Assembly: GCA_009602735.1 (NCBI GenBank)
Contig: WELA01006130.1
Coordinates: forward strand, 405,186 to 469,185
Reading direction: 5' to 3'
Source of the DNA: Mesotaenium endlicherianum
Taxonomy: Eukaryota > Streptophyta > Zygnematophyceae > Zygnematales > Mesotaeniaceae
Length of the DNA stretch: 64,000 bases
Part shown: positions 12,263 through 25,431 of the stretch, piece after piece
Numbering within the stretch: position 1 is the first letter of the stretch
Layout: each line of letters opens with the position of its first letter
Notes under the pieces: model-generated
What the model was told of the DNA's origin: nothing
Database searches by the model: none
Seen by the model: the letters and a program-made list of their open reading frames with translations, nothing else
Made by a program: the position numbers and the translations under genes

Positions 12263-12967
12263 CCACTTCGAGTAGCGCTTCCTCGAGGCCAGCTGATAGT
12301 TTGTGCGGAAAAAGCTGAGTTCATAAGATTTGAGTGGTAGCTATGCTGCACGTCTGTACAGAGAGCGTAGACTTGTCGACTGCTTTCGTATAAGCCCAAT
12401 TCGAAGCGAGGGCCATATGTTTTGGTGGTGCTGATTGGTCATGGTCGTGGTCAGCATAAGCCTCCGGCATATGAGAGTATGCTCGACAAAATATTACCAA
12501 ATTAGAATCGAACTCCTCAACGACACCGCGGCAACAGCACAGCCTTCATGCATATAAGCAAACCAACCTCTGGTTCATCCCAAGATATGGCATTTGGTTG
12601 TCAACATGTCCTTCAAATAGGTGCATCCTGAATCTGTCTTCATTCTATCACAAAACGTAGTGTTGGAAGCCAAGCTAGTAAGGTGAAACTAATGAAGGGC
12701 ATAACTTAGGTGATACGTTCTGCTACATGGCTACCTTCACTATACCAAAAAGAGAAGTTGTCCAATTTGACTCCGTTGACCACGTTGTACAGACAGCAGC
12801 TCAATCTGTCTCCTTACCTAGTGCCATCGCCATGTCCATTGAGGCAGCTGCATTTGAATGTGAAAAGTGCTCGTGATCTTGAGAAGGAACTAGAGGAATA
12901 GAGTACCTTCTAGTTAGAGGGAGCAGAGGAGGTAATACCTACCTACGTACAGCCCTCAAACCCTTTC
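12263..12967. other. Spacer between convergent genes, no supported gene
   Basis: This lies between the rightward gene ending at 12262 and the leftward gene ending at 12968. A 50-residue plus-strand frame starting ATGGCTACC at about 12727 is open but unrecognisable, and I do not call it. Confidence 0.4.
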
Positions 12968-15900
12968 TCAAAAGGGACCAGTGAACTGGCCAATGGAGTT
13001 TGTCCTAGCTAAGCTCGAAGATAGAGTTCTCATGGGACTGGGCATCCGGGAAAGTGACGACGTTCTCTTGTGCCCAGGCTGGAGAGGAGGAGTAGGAGCA
13101 GGAGCAGGAGTGACGTCTTCAACAACGTCAAGTCTCACAGGCTCCATCTCAACCTTGGGTGGAACCACTATCATGTCTTTGCCGTCAAATACCACAGCTA
13201 CCATTCCCTTCTCAATGCTGTACTCTATCGCGTCCCTGAGCACATGCATACCAGACAATAAAAGCACACACACTGCATGAGAATAGCTAAGGATTTCTTC
13301 GCCAGAGCTCTGCCAGTCTTGTTAGTCTGTACCGGAGGTACAACATATGCCCCTCAAGAGGTGCCTGCCAAGTCAGGGGCCCGGGAACTCAGCTCTAATG
13401 TCCTGGCCAGATATTACGGTGCACTTCAGAAGTCAACTGCGGCATCCAACGGCATATTGCCCGTCTTTCTGGTCTTCTTCGGCACAAGTCGGTCACCGTG
13501 TTTACAATCACGCTGGTGCTACCAGAGAGGTAGTTGCACAAGGCGCAGCACAGACAAAGCTTCGGGCCTTTCCAAAGAAACCGTGACACCGTGGGTGGTG
13601 AGCTGAGGAGGGAGGCAAAAGGTTTGCGAAGGATACCGAGGATAATGGGCGGCAATGATGATCCCCTTGAAGTGGCAGGTCACCTGCGACATCCCCATGG
13701 CTCCTAGCAACACTGGGTCCCCTGCGCACACAGACACACACACAAGTGTCACTCCTGTGCTGCTTGCTGTTTTCAGCCAAGGCAAGCAAGAAGGCATAGG
13801 AAGCTGCAGAAAGAGCTTGGCAAGAATATGATCAGTGGGGACGGAAGAGAAGAGCCTCATGCCTGCAGACAGTCGGGAGGAGCAGAAGGGGAGGGGGCGG
13901 AGAGGGGAGCAGATGCATTGGGGAAGGGGGGCGGGGGGCGTGCGGGGCGAAGGAAGGGTGGGGGAGGGGACAGACCGTGATCGGCGCGCGTGGCAAGCCT
14001 GGTGGAGCGGCCGTGGTGGTCGTCGATCTTGTCGCGGCTCACCATGGGGCGCGCGAGAATGACAAGCACCTGCTGAAAGCCGTCCATGCGCTTCACCACG
14101 GCCAGGCCATCCACCAAGTCCTCGCCGTACAGCAGGAACTGATCCTCCTCCTTGTCGTAGCTGGGCGGCAGATAACTCACGGTGTGCACATGTGTCACCA
14201 CCTCCCCGTTCATGAAGCTGCGCACCCGCCAAGCAAGGCAACGATGCAGTCTTCAGCAGAGAGCATTCCCGTGTTTTACCTGGAGTCTATTTTTGGGGTT
14301 GGACTCCTCCCACATACGAGATGTCACGGAGAGCCACAGAAGGCCAACTGCGCAGGCACGGCCGCTGCTGCTGCTGCTGCTGCTGCTGCACCTGCACTGC
14401 TTCCAGGTGTCATCAGGCAAGAGACACACAAGAGTCCCTCCAGCGTTCTCTCTTCAGCTGCGTGCCAAGTGGCTGGACTCTGTGTGGCCCATTGCTGCCC
14501 ACGAACAGCACCTGATACCATACAACCAATCTTGATTCTATATACACCTTGTACTGAAACGCTCCTACTATTGCTCAAAATTATAGACTCGTGCAAGACT
14601 AGCACACTCACTTTGCTGTCGGCAACTCACTTTGCTGTCGGCAGCTCACGCACAACCGGGTCGCTGTTGAGAGGTGAAGTGGAAGGCGGTAGGCACCTGG
14701 CATAGGCTAGGACGCCCTTGGTCTGCAGAATCTGATAGAATTCGGCCGTGTCCACGCCCAGGCTGCTGTGCCACTCCTGGCGGGTGTCGGCCAGAGCCTT
14801 GCGAGTGCCGGCCACAGGCAGGTAGTAGCGGTGTGCCTCTATCCACTCGTACTCCACCACCACTGCTGCTGCGACTCCAGCCATGCCCACTGCCAGAAAG
14901 CCCACAGCGTGCATGGAGCGCGCAAGCTCATGCAGCGGAAAGCCCTTGCTGATCTTGAAGCGACTCACGTACCCGCTCTCGGGGTCCAGAACCTGACACC
15001 TCACCACACCAGAAGGACAGGTTCAGCCATGGTCTTGCCTACCTGCATGAGTGCCCAAGGTAGAATCTAAAGCCAGGCCCTCATCCACCTTCGAGTGCAT
15101 AAGCCACGTCTCTAGTATGAATGTGATATAAACAATGAACTAATGCTTCTATATTATTGTTCAAGTCCCAGCCCTTTTTTCTTCAACATTTTGTCCCCAG
15201 CGCGATATATTTCGAAATGAGGTGTGTCTGCCATGGGGAGCAACCTTGAGAATTTTGTACTCCCTATCAGGGACTAGAACCTGTACAGGGCTCTTCTCTG
15301 TGCCGATTGATGGCGGCAATGCGTCCAAGCTAGTAGCAGTTGAGAGTTCCATTCCGCCATGATGATATCCAAGCTCAAAAGCAGGTACATCCTGGAGACG
15401 TGGGTCAAGCTCTTTAACACGAGCGCTGATGTCGTAGAGCTGACGATCAGTGGGCACTACTAGCTTCCCCAGACGTTTCCGACCAGGAAGCTGTAACCAG
15501 AGGTCACGCTCACGCCCTGCAGATGAGCGAAGCATCAGAGCTGCTCTTCACGAAGCTCATGAAAGACCATATATAATCTCTTTATAGTACGCATTTATGC
15601 AGCTGCCCCGCAAGGGCTCCGAATCACACTGCCCTGTGGTCTTTTCTCAACTACGTAATTCTTCTGGTGGCCAAAGAATGATAGAAGGTCCATGGGATTA
15701 TACAACCACATGCAGCCTCCAGCAGAGGGGCTTTGAGAATGCTATGCCCTCATTCCCCTTCCCTGGTATTGCCCATGAGATTCTGTAAGTAAAAGCACGG
15801 CTAGTACAACTTATATAGACCAACTATTCGCACCGGTGAGACGCTGCTCATTGATAGCTGCTTCTTGAAGAAATAAGAAACGAGTATCATCACAACGAGT

Positions 15901-16339
15901 AGAGCGTCACGGGTGGTCGCGAACCATTATATTCTCAAAGTCTCTTTTGACTGGTGTTGACGCGCGGCTCTCTTTCACCTTTTTCCACCGCACTTGTTCA
16001 CGGCCAAATGACTCGTGCAATCGCTGCATGGCACATATTGCATGTGCTGAAGGTACTCATGAGCATTCCCTTCACAGGAGCTCTCCCACCTCTCCAACAG
16101 ATGTTGAAGTACAAGCTCAAGTTTGTAAGCTGCTCGTCTTCTTGCTTCTAGAGGCGTCAAAAGACACATACTTCACCATGAAGTGAAGCACTAGTCATGT
16201 CAGCAATTCTAGCACCTGCTGCTAAAGTGGCGAGGAGTGTATACTTGCTGGAGTCCTTTTCTGCGAGGAAATCCACCGTACTTCCCACTTGCAGCTGTGT
16301 TTGCCAAGTGTCAAGCAGGTTAAAAAGATATGCGTCAAA
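12968..16339 (-). CDS. Unrecognised multi-exon gene
   Basis: Several minus-strand blocks look like exons of one gene, read right to left. The first, about 16339-16180, reads VGSTVDFLAEKDSSKYTLLA and ends near donor GTATGT. A block at about 16150-16085 reads QEDEQLTNLSLYFNICWR. A block at about 15517-15240 contains GKLVVPTDRQLYDISARVKE. A block at about 15001-14633 starts VLDPESGYVSRFKISKGF and includes EYEWIEAHRYYLPVAG. A block at about 14221-13982 starts FMNGEVVTHVHTVSYLPPSY. A short block near 13720 reads GDPVLLGAMGMSQ. The last, about 13262-12968, contains EKGMVAVVFDGKDMIVVPPK, a serine/arginine tail (RTSSLSRMPSPMRTLSSSLA) and a stop. The last two blocks do not share phase, so an exon near 13300-13560 is probably missing. 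I recognise no family. The 5' end lies head-to-head with uridine kinase. Confidence 0.45.
14364..14389. repeat. (CTG)n trinucleotide repeat
   Basis: About nine uninterrupted CTG units lie in an intron of the leftward unrecognised gene (12968-16339), between its blocks at 14221 and 14633. Confidence 0.85.
14607..14644. repeat. 19-bp tandem duplication spanning a splice donor
   Basis: The unit CTCACTTTGCTGTCGGCAA occurs twice in a row, with one base differing at the end. On the minus strand each copy carries GCAAAGTGAGT, so the duplication creates two identical GTGAGT donors 19 bases apart at the end of one exon of the leftward unrecognised gene. Using the second donor would place an in-frame TGA in the exon, so only the first gives a coding product. 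Confidence 0.7.
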
Positions 16340-16677
16340 CTTGATCAAGCAAGAGCCTCAAGGGAGTAGGCTTGCGGCCTGTGGTCTAGTAGGCCCTGGA
16401 TGCGTAGGGGACACTCGCCTGACTTATGCACCAACAACAGGAGTGCGATGGTCGAATCGGTTCATGCGCACGGAAGTTAACAATGTAGTTTGTGAAGCCC
16501 GTCAAGGAGGCTGCACTGAAGCTGAGGTACTTCATGGAAGTCAAGTAGCTATAATCTTTCTTGAATCAGAAGAGCATGGTCAGGCTGCGCCTTGTTATTT
16601 GCATGCATGCAGAACCCCTCTCTGTCTTCTTGATGACATGTCTTCACTGCACATGACCGGTGTCTGTTTGCCTGTAG

Positions 16678-18571
<1,894 letters not shown>

Positions 18572-19028
18572 GGGCCCTACCACCGCGCCCGCCTCCTTTT
18601 ACCCCTGACTCATGTGCCCTCTCTCCGTCTGGCACCTTCTGGATGTGCTCGTTCTCTCCCGCCTGTTCCTGCTCCTCTCCCCTCCTGTACTGCTCCCACA
18701 CACGGTGGTGGGGAGTGCTGGAGGAGAGCCATCGAGCGAGCGGGACTAGGAGGTTAGCAGCAGCTGTAACGAGTATCCCAGCAGATAGGCGACAGGGGAG
18801 GAGACAGGAAGATGACCCTTGGACCAAACAGGCGCCCCACCCATCAGCACTTATACGGAGGTGGTCTTCATGTCTATGCTGCTAGTTGGGAGGACATCTG
18901 GTCTTTATCCCAGCAGGCTTGACCGATCAGAGATCGAGAGGCTGCTGCACGTGTGGTGCAAGGGTACAATGCGCACCGACTCCTTGGCGTGCACTGAAGG
19001 TGCTTTCCCGCTCAGTCATATCCTTAAC
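18572..19028. other. 3' flank of uridine kinase
   Basis: This is probable 3' untranslated and intergenic sequence. A 116-residue plus-strand frame starting at 18819 runs on into the MITE and shows no family features. I do not call it. Confidence 0.4.
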
Positions 19029-19031
19029 TTA

Positions 19032-19753
19032 GGGCAAGTTTACAGTGGCCAAATCGACGCCGGGTCGATTGATTGGAAAGTACTTCGCTGTACCTTGAAG
19101 TACATTTTCAATTTTAGCGCGATGAAACTGGTGTTTACAGTAGTGTCAAGGCGCGACGCAATTGATTGAAGTTTGTGAAGAATTTGATTGAACTTTCTGG
19201 TTTCAGTCAATCGACTTCGCCTTTTCAATTCTGCTCTCGAGCAGAATTGAAATTCTGGAATGTGTTCGACCTCTCGAATGACCCCTCCTCGACGACCACT
19301 CGATCGATAAGGACTGTCGGTATTAGGTAGGGGAATCAAATAAGGATGTACCCGTGGAGTACTTTCTTTTTTTTGCTAACGATTTCGGGACGACAAGGAG
19401 GAGAGAAAAAGAATATTCGCGTCCACCAAGTTTCTACACAACACTCGTCTCTGAACGTATCGCGCACAGATTTGTCTAATTTTAAGAGCAAGATGAACGA
19501 TGCACGATGTTAGAATATGCTTTGTGAGGTCTGACCGAGCCCGGAAATGACGCGGAGACGAAACGCGACATTATGTGGAGGGGATTGTACCATTTCCCTC
19601 AATCAATCTTGTGCCTGTGCACTGTGAACGCTTTTTTGTTTAGCTGTTTGAAACTTGGTCGTCTACTTTGTCTTCGTCGCTTCGATCTCGTAATTTTCAA
19701 TTCCGCTATTCGCGTTGATCAATCGAGTGCCTGTGGCCACTGTAAATTGGCCC
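19032..19753. mobile_element. PIF/Harbinger-like non-autonomous DNA transposon (MITE)
   Basis: The left end reads GGGCAAGTTTACAGTGGCC. The right end, reverse-complemented, reads GGGCCAATTTACAGTGGCC. Similarity continues inward for about 45 bases to a shared TCGATTGAT. The element is flanked on both sides by TTA (19029-19031 and 19754-19756), the three-base target duplication typical of PIF/Harbinger. It is 722 bp and has no transposase frame, so it would need a transposase from elsewhere. Inside, at 19224-19251, is a perfect palindrome with 12-base arms (TTCAATTCTGCT) around CTCG. It lies between the convergent uridine kinase and polygalacturonase genes. Confidence 0.8.
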
Positions 19754-19756
19754 TTA

Positions 19757-20977
19757 GAATTGCAATCGGTGACTTAGGGTTGTATTGTATTCTTTGTTCA
19801 ACTGAGATCTGAGGATTTCCCACTGGGCTCATTGGGTGCACATTTTTCTGCTGAGACATTTGTGCTTCCTTATTGCTTTCAGGTTTTGTCTTGTTCCTCC
19901 AGAGAAGAGGGCATAATTTGTAAAGGGTATGGCACTCAGATACAATCTCGGAACATGAGGATGTGCTTAAAATGGGACATCTTAGAACAGCATCACTGTT
20001 TCCGTTCAGTGCATGTATAAGGAGTCAGGGCATGTATACCTGCAAGTAATTTATGTAAATATGTAGATGTGTATATGCATCTATATATAATGACTTCCAC
20101 ACTTCCTATTCATGTTTAGTGACTACCTCTTCTACCTTCATTTCCTGATATACACAACTCAGATAATTTGACAGCGAGAGATACCTGTACCAGTATCGCT
20201 TGCGGTAGTGCAGCAATCAAGGTCAACTCTGGACGTGCTACATGAGCTGCGTTGCTTGGTTATGTACCAAGCTCCTTAGCATCTATATGCCTATGCACCA
20301 ATGGCAGATGGTAAGCTATATAAACATACATCCACGAAGAGCGTGGATCATCAAATGAAAGAATGGGGTGCGCTACTGCTCCTGCATATTCGTGCCTTAC
20401 CTTATGGAATCACCAAAAGTAAAGTATGGAACTTGTGACCGCATGTTGCGGCGACCTTTTGTTAGTGAGGTAGCTCCGCGCTAATAAATTAGATTTACTA
20501 AAATTGGGGCTTCGCTGGCAGCCCCCCGGAAGAGACGGGTGTCAAATGCAGCCCTGCTACAGGCAGCTCTGTAGCAGCGTTGACATCCTCTCTTCTCTTT
20601 CTCTTTCTCTGGCTGGAGAAGATGCCTCCTAGTAAGTCTCATTTCTGCACAGAGTCAACAAGCATCAGATTTGAATAAGTACCAATTTATACACCATGTT
20701 CAATCTGTAGTGAGCACCCCCACCCCCAGCCTGACACCTCATGTTTCCCAGGATTGCACCTCTAGTATCCTGCAGCCTTCTCCCCCCCTATAGTATAAGG
20801 ACGCACATAGAGACAAATTACTGGCTAAGTAGTGTTCAAGACATATAGCTGAGACATACAATGTGTGTTTCTGCGGTGCCCGCCTGACAACCCGATGGGG
20901 TCAACTGTAGACAACTGCACACAATGCAAAGGTCACGCAGGGAGGGAAAGCAAAGCAGACAGAATGAAGAGTGCAAC
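19757..20977. other. Spacer, no supported feature
   Basis: This is AT-rich intergenic DNA between the MITE and the 3' end of the polygalacturonase. I see no convincing coding exon, RNA gene or repeat. Confidence 0.45.
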
Positions 20978-23900
20978 TTACTGGCAGTAGCTCTCCATGG
21001 ACTTGATGAGCGCCACTTGTGCGGCGCTGAGGCCCCCGCCTGGAGCCGTCACGGGGGGGCTGACGTTGGACACCACTCCATAGTACACGTTGCTGAATAT
21101 GGGCTTGAGCGTTTTCCCTGTAGCGGATGCAATGTCCACGTTGTACATGTACACCTGGCGGCAGGGCACCGTGGAGCTGCAGTTGACGTAGATGCCGTTC
21201 TCGCCGCGCGTGGTGCCACGGATGTTGGTGATGGAGATGTCGCTGTACGCCACGTTGTTGGGCTGCACCTTGCACGTGGACGCGCTCACGCTGGAGGTGT
21301 CGCAGTAGAACTGCACCACCGACACGCAAGCACAGGAGCACAGCATCAGCACCTCGTGTCGTACACTGGAGCAGCTGCAGCCCCCGGCTGAGCCTTTTTC
21401 TTGCGGCCTACTCTGGCCTACACAGCAGCCAGACGTAAAGGAGAGACAGTGGAAGCCTTCACGGAGAGCCACTGAGGTGGAAGCAGAATGAACGGGAGAT
21501 CTGTCTTGTAGAAAGGTACCTGGTCAAGGATGATGGCCTTCTTCACGTTGATGAGCGTGACATTGTCGTAGATCACCCCAGACACCTTGCCCTTGCCGCC
21601 CTGCCAGCTCTTGATGCGCAGCGCGTTGTCCGTCTGGTTGAAGACCACATTGAGCACAGCGATGCCGGCAATGCAGCCCTGGTCTCCGCCCTTGCCCAGG
21701 CTGCCAATACTGCACCAGCCACAGCCAGCACCACGTGCTAACCAAGTCAATACTAAAACTCTGTTCACGCCAACTTGGTGGGTGCTGGTGGCAACCCTTC
21801 ATTGAGGATCAAACACGGGGGCGCCATACACGCAGGCATTATCTCGAGGGAGAACGGGAGGGTGTGTGCACGAGGAGCAGATTGGTCTACCTGATCCCAT
21901 GCCCGTGGCCGCAATAGGTGTCAATGACGGTGATGGAGGAGGACCCATCCTGGATGGACACGTTGTCGTCACCTGCCACCAACAGCAACAAGAACAAAGT
22001 AAAGTCAATAACGCTCATTGAGGTGGCTTAGGATAAAAATTCCATGTCAAGCAGGCCATAATAGCGGAGGTGTGAGTCACTGCAACTCACTCACAGCCAT
22101 GTCAAGTTGTGATCTTTTGAAGGGGGAGGGGGGAGGGGGGAGGGGAGCTAACCGGTGTTGAGATAGCAGTTGCTGACGACTGCATGGTCGCATTCGGAGA
22201 AGTGGATGCCATCTGTGTTGGGGCTGTCGTCCGGTGCAGTGATGGTAACGTTGTCGAGGAGCACGTTCATGCAGCGGTGGAAGTAGAGGTGCATCTGCGC
22301 CGCATTGCTGTTCACCCACAAGCAGAGGGATGCGTGATGAGCACCTCTCCAATTCCAAAGAAGGCCTATTTTCTGATCCAAAAAAATGATAGGCTAAGAG
22401 TCCACGCCCACCCAAGTCTCCACAGAACTGAAACAGCAGGAGGTGGCTGATGCATTCGGCAGCTGAATTGCTGAAGACCACAGTGAAATCTCGGCTCGTA
22501 CTGCATTGATTGGTTAAATCGTTTCCGCCAATGGTTTGCATGCTTGCGGACGCTGAGACATCGTGTGCCTACAGATGGCCAGAAGTGTGCATGTAGACTT
22601 TGCCAACATACATGTGACTTATGTGGGAGCAAACAAACCTGAAGTGGATATCTTGCACCGTGACGTTGTTGCAGTAGTCCAAGTACACAAGGCGCGGCCG
22701 GATGTAGTTGTTCGACTTGGAGGCCGATCTGGCGGCCGCCCACCACTGCTGGCCCCGGCCGTCGATCAGCCCTGACCCACTGATGATGAGACCGTTGAGC
22801 CTCGTGATGAGGAGCAGCATGCCCTTGTCCTGGAGTGGCTTCGGGTACACCTTGGGATCCGCGGGCGCGACAATCGTCCCTTCCACCTGCAGCCGTCGAC
22901 CCGCCGGTAGAGGTGTTAGATATGCGCATGGCATGGCCATGGTGAGACTTTCTGAGTTCAACAGGAGCTCTGCTGGCAAAAGAAAGCGCAGACCTCTGCC
23001 GTCTGGTTTTGTTGCAGTGATAAGTACAGCGAGCCCAAGTCTACGTCCTGGAACGTGCCAGATGCATCTCCCCTACACACGTCTCAGCAACGTGAGGCCA
23101 GCGGGTGCCCACCTGGAAGTTGATGCCGGGTCCGCACGGCCCCGCCATGGCCAGAGGAAAGATCAGAAAGGTGCGTGCCGGAACTAGCATTGTTGTCACT
23201 GTCTGCAGAGTCTTGGCCGTCGTGCACGCTGCCGCAAAAGCAAGGCTGAATGCCTGCGTGTCGTTCGTGACGCCGTCGCCCACTGCTCCGTACGAGGTCA
23301 CGTCGTACACCCCAGGTGGGAGCGGGGATGGGGGCGCAAGGCGTGGCGGGGCAAACTTGAAGATGGGAGGGAAGGCTCCAGCCAGTGGCGGAATGGGAGC
23401 AGAAGGACCGCCGGGAAGCCCAGGCGGAACACGGACGGGCGGGGGAAGGGTGGGATAGACTACGGGAGGAGGAGTGGGCGTGGGATTTGAAGGGGGAGGA
23501 GGGAGAGACCAAATCACAGGAGGGGGCATGACCGGTGGGGAAGTGTACTGAGGAAACGGAGGCGGGGTTGAAAGGGGCGGGCTAGAAGGAGGGTTGGAAA
23601 GCACTGGAGGCGGGGGAGGGGCAGAGGGCGGCAATGCGGTCGGCGGAAGAGGAGCGGGGCTTGGAGGGGGTGGGGGCGGAGGGACAAAGGGAGGGGATGG
23701 CCCGCAGGTGTTGTTGTGCACACAGTAGGCTGTTTGCCAGTAGCACGACGGGAACGGCTGGCAAGGTGGGTTCGCATAGGGAGCTTTCACATTAAAGGGC
23801 GCATTGCCTCCCCAGATGCAAGCGTCGGCGGTGCACGCATTACCGTCGTCACACCCTCCTGCTCAATCACAAGCGAAGCCATTGATTACGATGCAGCCTG

Positions 23901-25431
23901 CGGTAAGACGGCCCACCGTGCTTTCTGGGCAGTTACGAGCCTAATCTTGCATTCAGGCACATGCGCCCTGCGCTACTGTGTGCATGCATCAAAGAATGAT
24001 ATGAAGGAAGGCAACGGCCTGCTTTCTCTCAAGTGTCATCTGCATGCGCGAAGGGGATTGCACCCAGCTTGGCTGCCTCACCAGGACTGGAAATGATGGC
24101 GCACTTGGAGTCCAGCAGGTGGCGGCAGTCGCCCGTGAGAGAGTACTGCGCCGCATCTGGAGCCCAAGCATCCACTAGGCTGATCGATGTCCTGTTGACA
24201 AGCAGGGGGCAAGTATCATTTTGTTAGAATATGGCACCAAATTTTGAGTGTTTCTCACAGGGGAAAGTGAAAGACAGCCGGGCTTAGCATCTGCGCCCAG
24301 CTTTGAATAAGCGCAGACATAGAGGGAGGACACTTACTTGAGCTGCCGGTCTTGAATTTTGAATATTTTGGTCTTGCTCTGGTAAATGCATGCATTGCGG
24401 CGTGGCAGCTGTGCCGAGCGAGGATCTGCAGCACAATCAGGACACATCAGAATAGTGTGCAGTGTTGTCGTCAGCAAACCGACAGACAGAGGAGAAGAAG
24501 TCTCGGCATTAAGGAAGTCCTTTATGCAGATTACTATCATGTGAACAAAGGAAAGGAAATGATGTAGTGACGCACCTGCAGCTGGTGGAGGTGGTGGCGA
24601 AGGAGGGGGGGACACTGTGGGTGGAGGGGGCGATTTCTTTGGGNTGACTTCTTGGGGGGGGGAGGAGACTTCTTCTTTGGAGGGGGTGGGGATTTTGAAT
24701 GAGAGCTGCAGGTGTTGACGTGCCCACACTGAGCCCCTGCGAAGTAGCACGCTGGAAATGGTGTGCAGGGGGGATTCTTGTAGACATTTTTGTCGTCGAA
24801 CTTGGCATTGCCGTTCCACACACATGAATCGGCCGTACAAGTGTTGTGGTCATCACACCCTCCTGCCATTACAACAATCATTTACAATGAGTTTGGGAGT
24901 ATACCCCTCACAGAAAGTCGAGGCCCAGTAGTAAAGAAGCTGCTCTGTGGCTTTGAACGTTACGCTCTTTGGTAGGCTGACACGTGAGGCCAAGCTTACC
25001 TGGCACGGAAACTATGGAGCACGTGGCATTGAGCAGGTACTTGCAGTCGCCTGTCATTGCCAGCCCCTTTTCAGGCGCCCATCCATCCTGGGCAACCAAA
25101 GGCGATCTGCATCGAGCATTCATGGACACCACCGTAAGCTTTGCCTACTTTCTGCTCGAGTCTTTGCAGGCGCTTCTCGGAGGTGCAGCTGCGACCTTCC
25201 AAGGCTCCAATATTGATCAGAGGTGCCAAAGCATGCCTACTGTGTGCTCATAAGAGAGAACCGCGGTATTGGCAAAGGGGGCCACAGGAGTAAGGGAATC
25301 TAACACCGTCTAGAAGCGCTTTGCTGTTTGCCTGCTGGGTGCTTACCTCATGCTGCGGGCTTTCTCCAAATCAAATTTCTTGGTGGAGGGGTTGAATATG
25401 CATGCGGTATTCTTTGGGACACTTGTGGCGT
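20978..25431 (-). CDS. Modular GH28 polygalacturonase with duplicated Cys-rich N-terminal modules
   Basis: The enzyme should hydrolyse alpha-1,4 linkages in pectic polygalacturonan outside the cell. Eleven minus-strand exons were placed: 25431-25347, 25106-25000, 24862-24576, 24425-24338, 24191-24082, 23858-23113, 22886-22639, 22307-22153, 21972-21891, 21709-21520 and 21310-20978. Exons 6-11 carry the catalytic beta-helix, with the classic start YDVTSYGAVGDGVTNDTQAF and all four GH28 motifs: SPNTDG, GDDNVSI, CGHGHGISIGSLG and RIK. Exons 1-3 and 4-6 form two copies of one module: an ACI(F/Y) exon, a TGDC-(R/K)-x-LL-x(3)-C exon, and an exon reading GCDD-x-N-x-CTAD-x-C, ending in a Pro-rich linker. 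The linker before the catalytic domain is over 100 residues. Exon 3 is one base off frame next to an ambiguous base and a C-run, probably an assembly error. The 5' exon with a signal peptide was not found. The terminal TAA overlaps a possible donor. Confidence 0.85.

Noticed and set aside
12727-12879. 50-residue plus-strand frame starting ATGGCTACC
   Set aside because: Short, isolated between two convergent genes, with no match I know.
18819-19169. 116-residue plus-strand frame after uridine kinase
   Set aside because: It runs into the MITE terminal repeat and has no recognisable motif.
20971-20980. Splice donor instead of stop at the end of the polygalacturonase
   Set aside because: The CAGTAAGT sequence is a good donor, but the frame already ends at the usual C-terminal cysteine of the family and no further exon is seen downstream.
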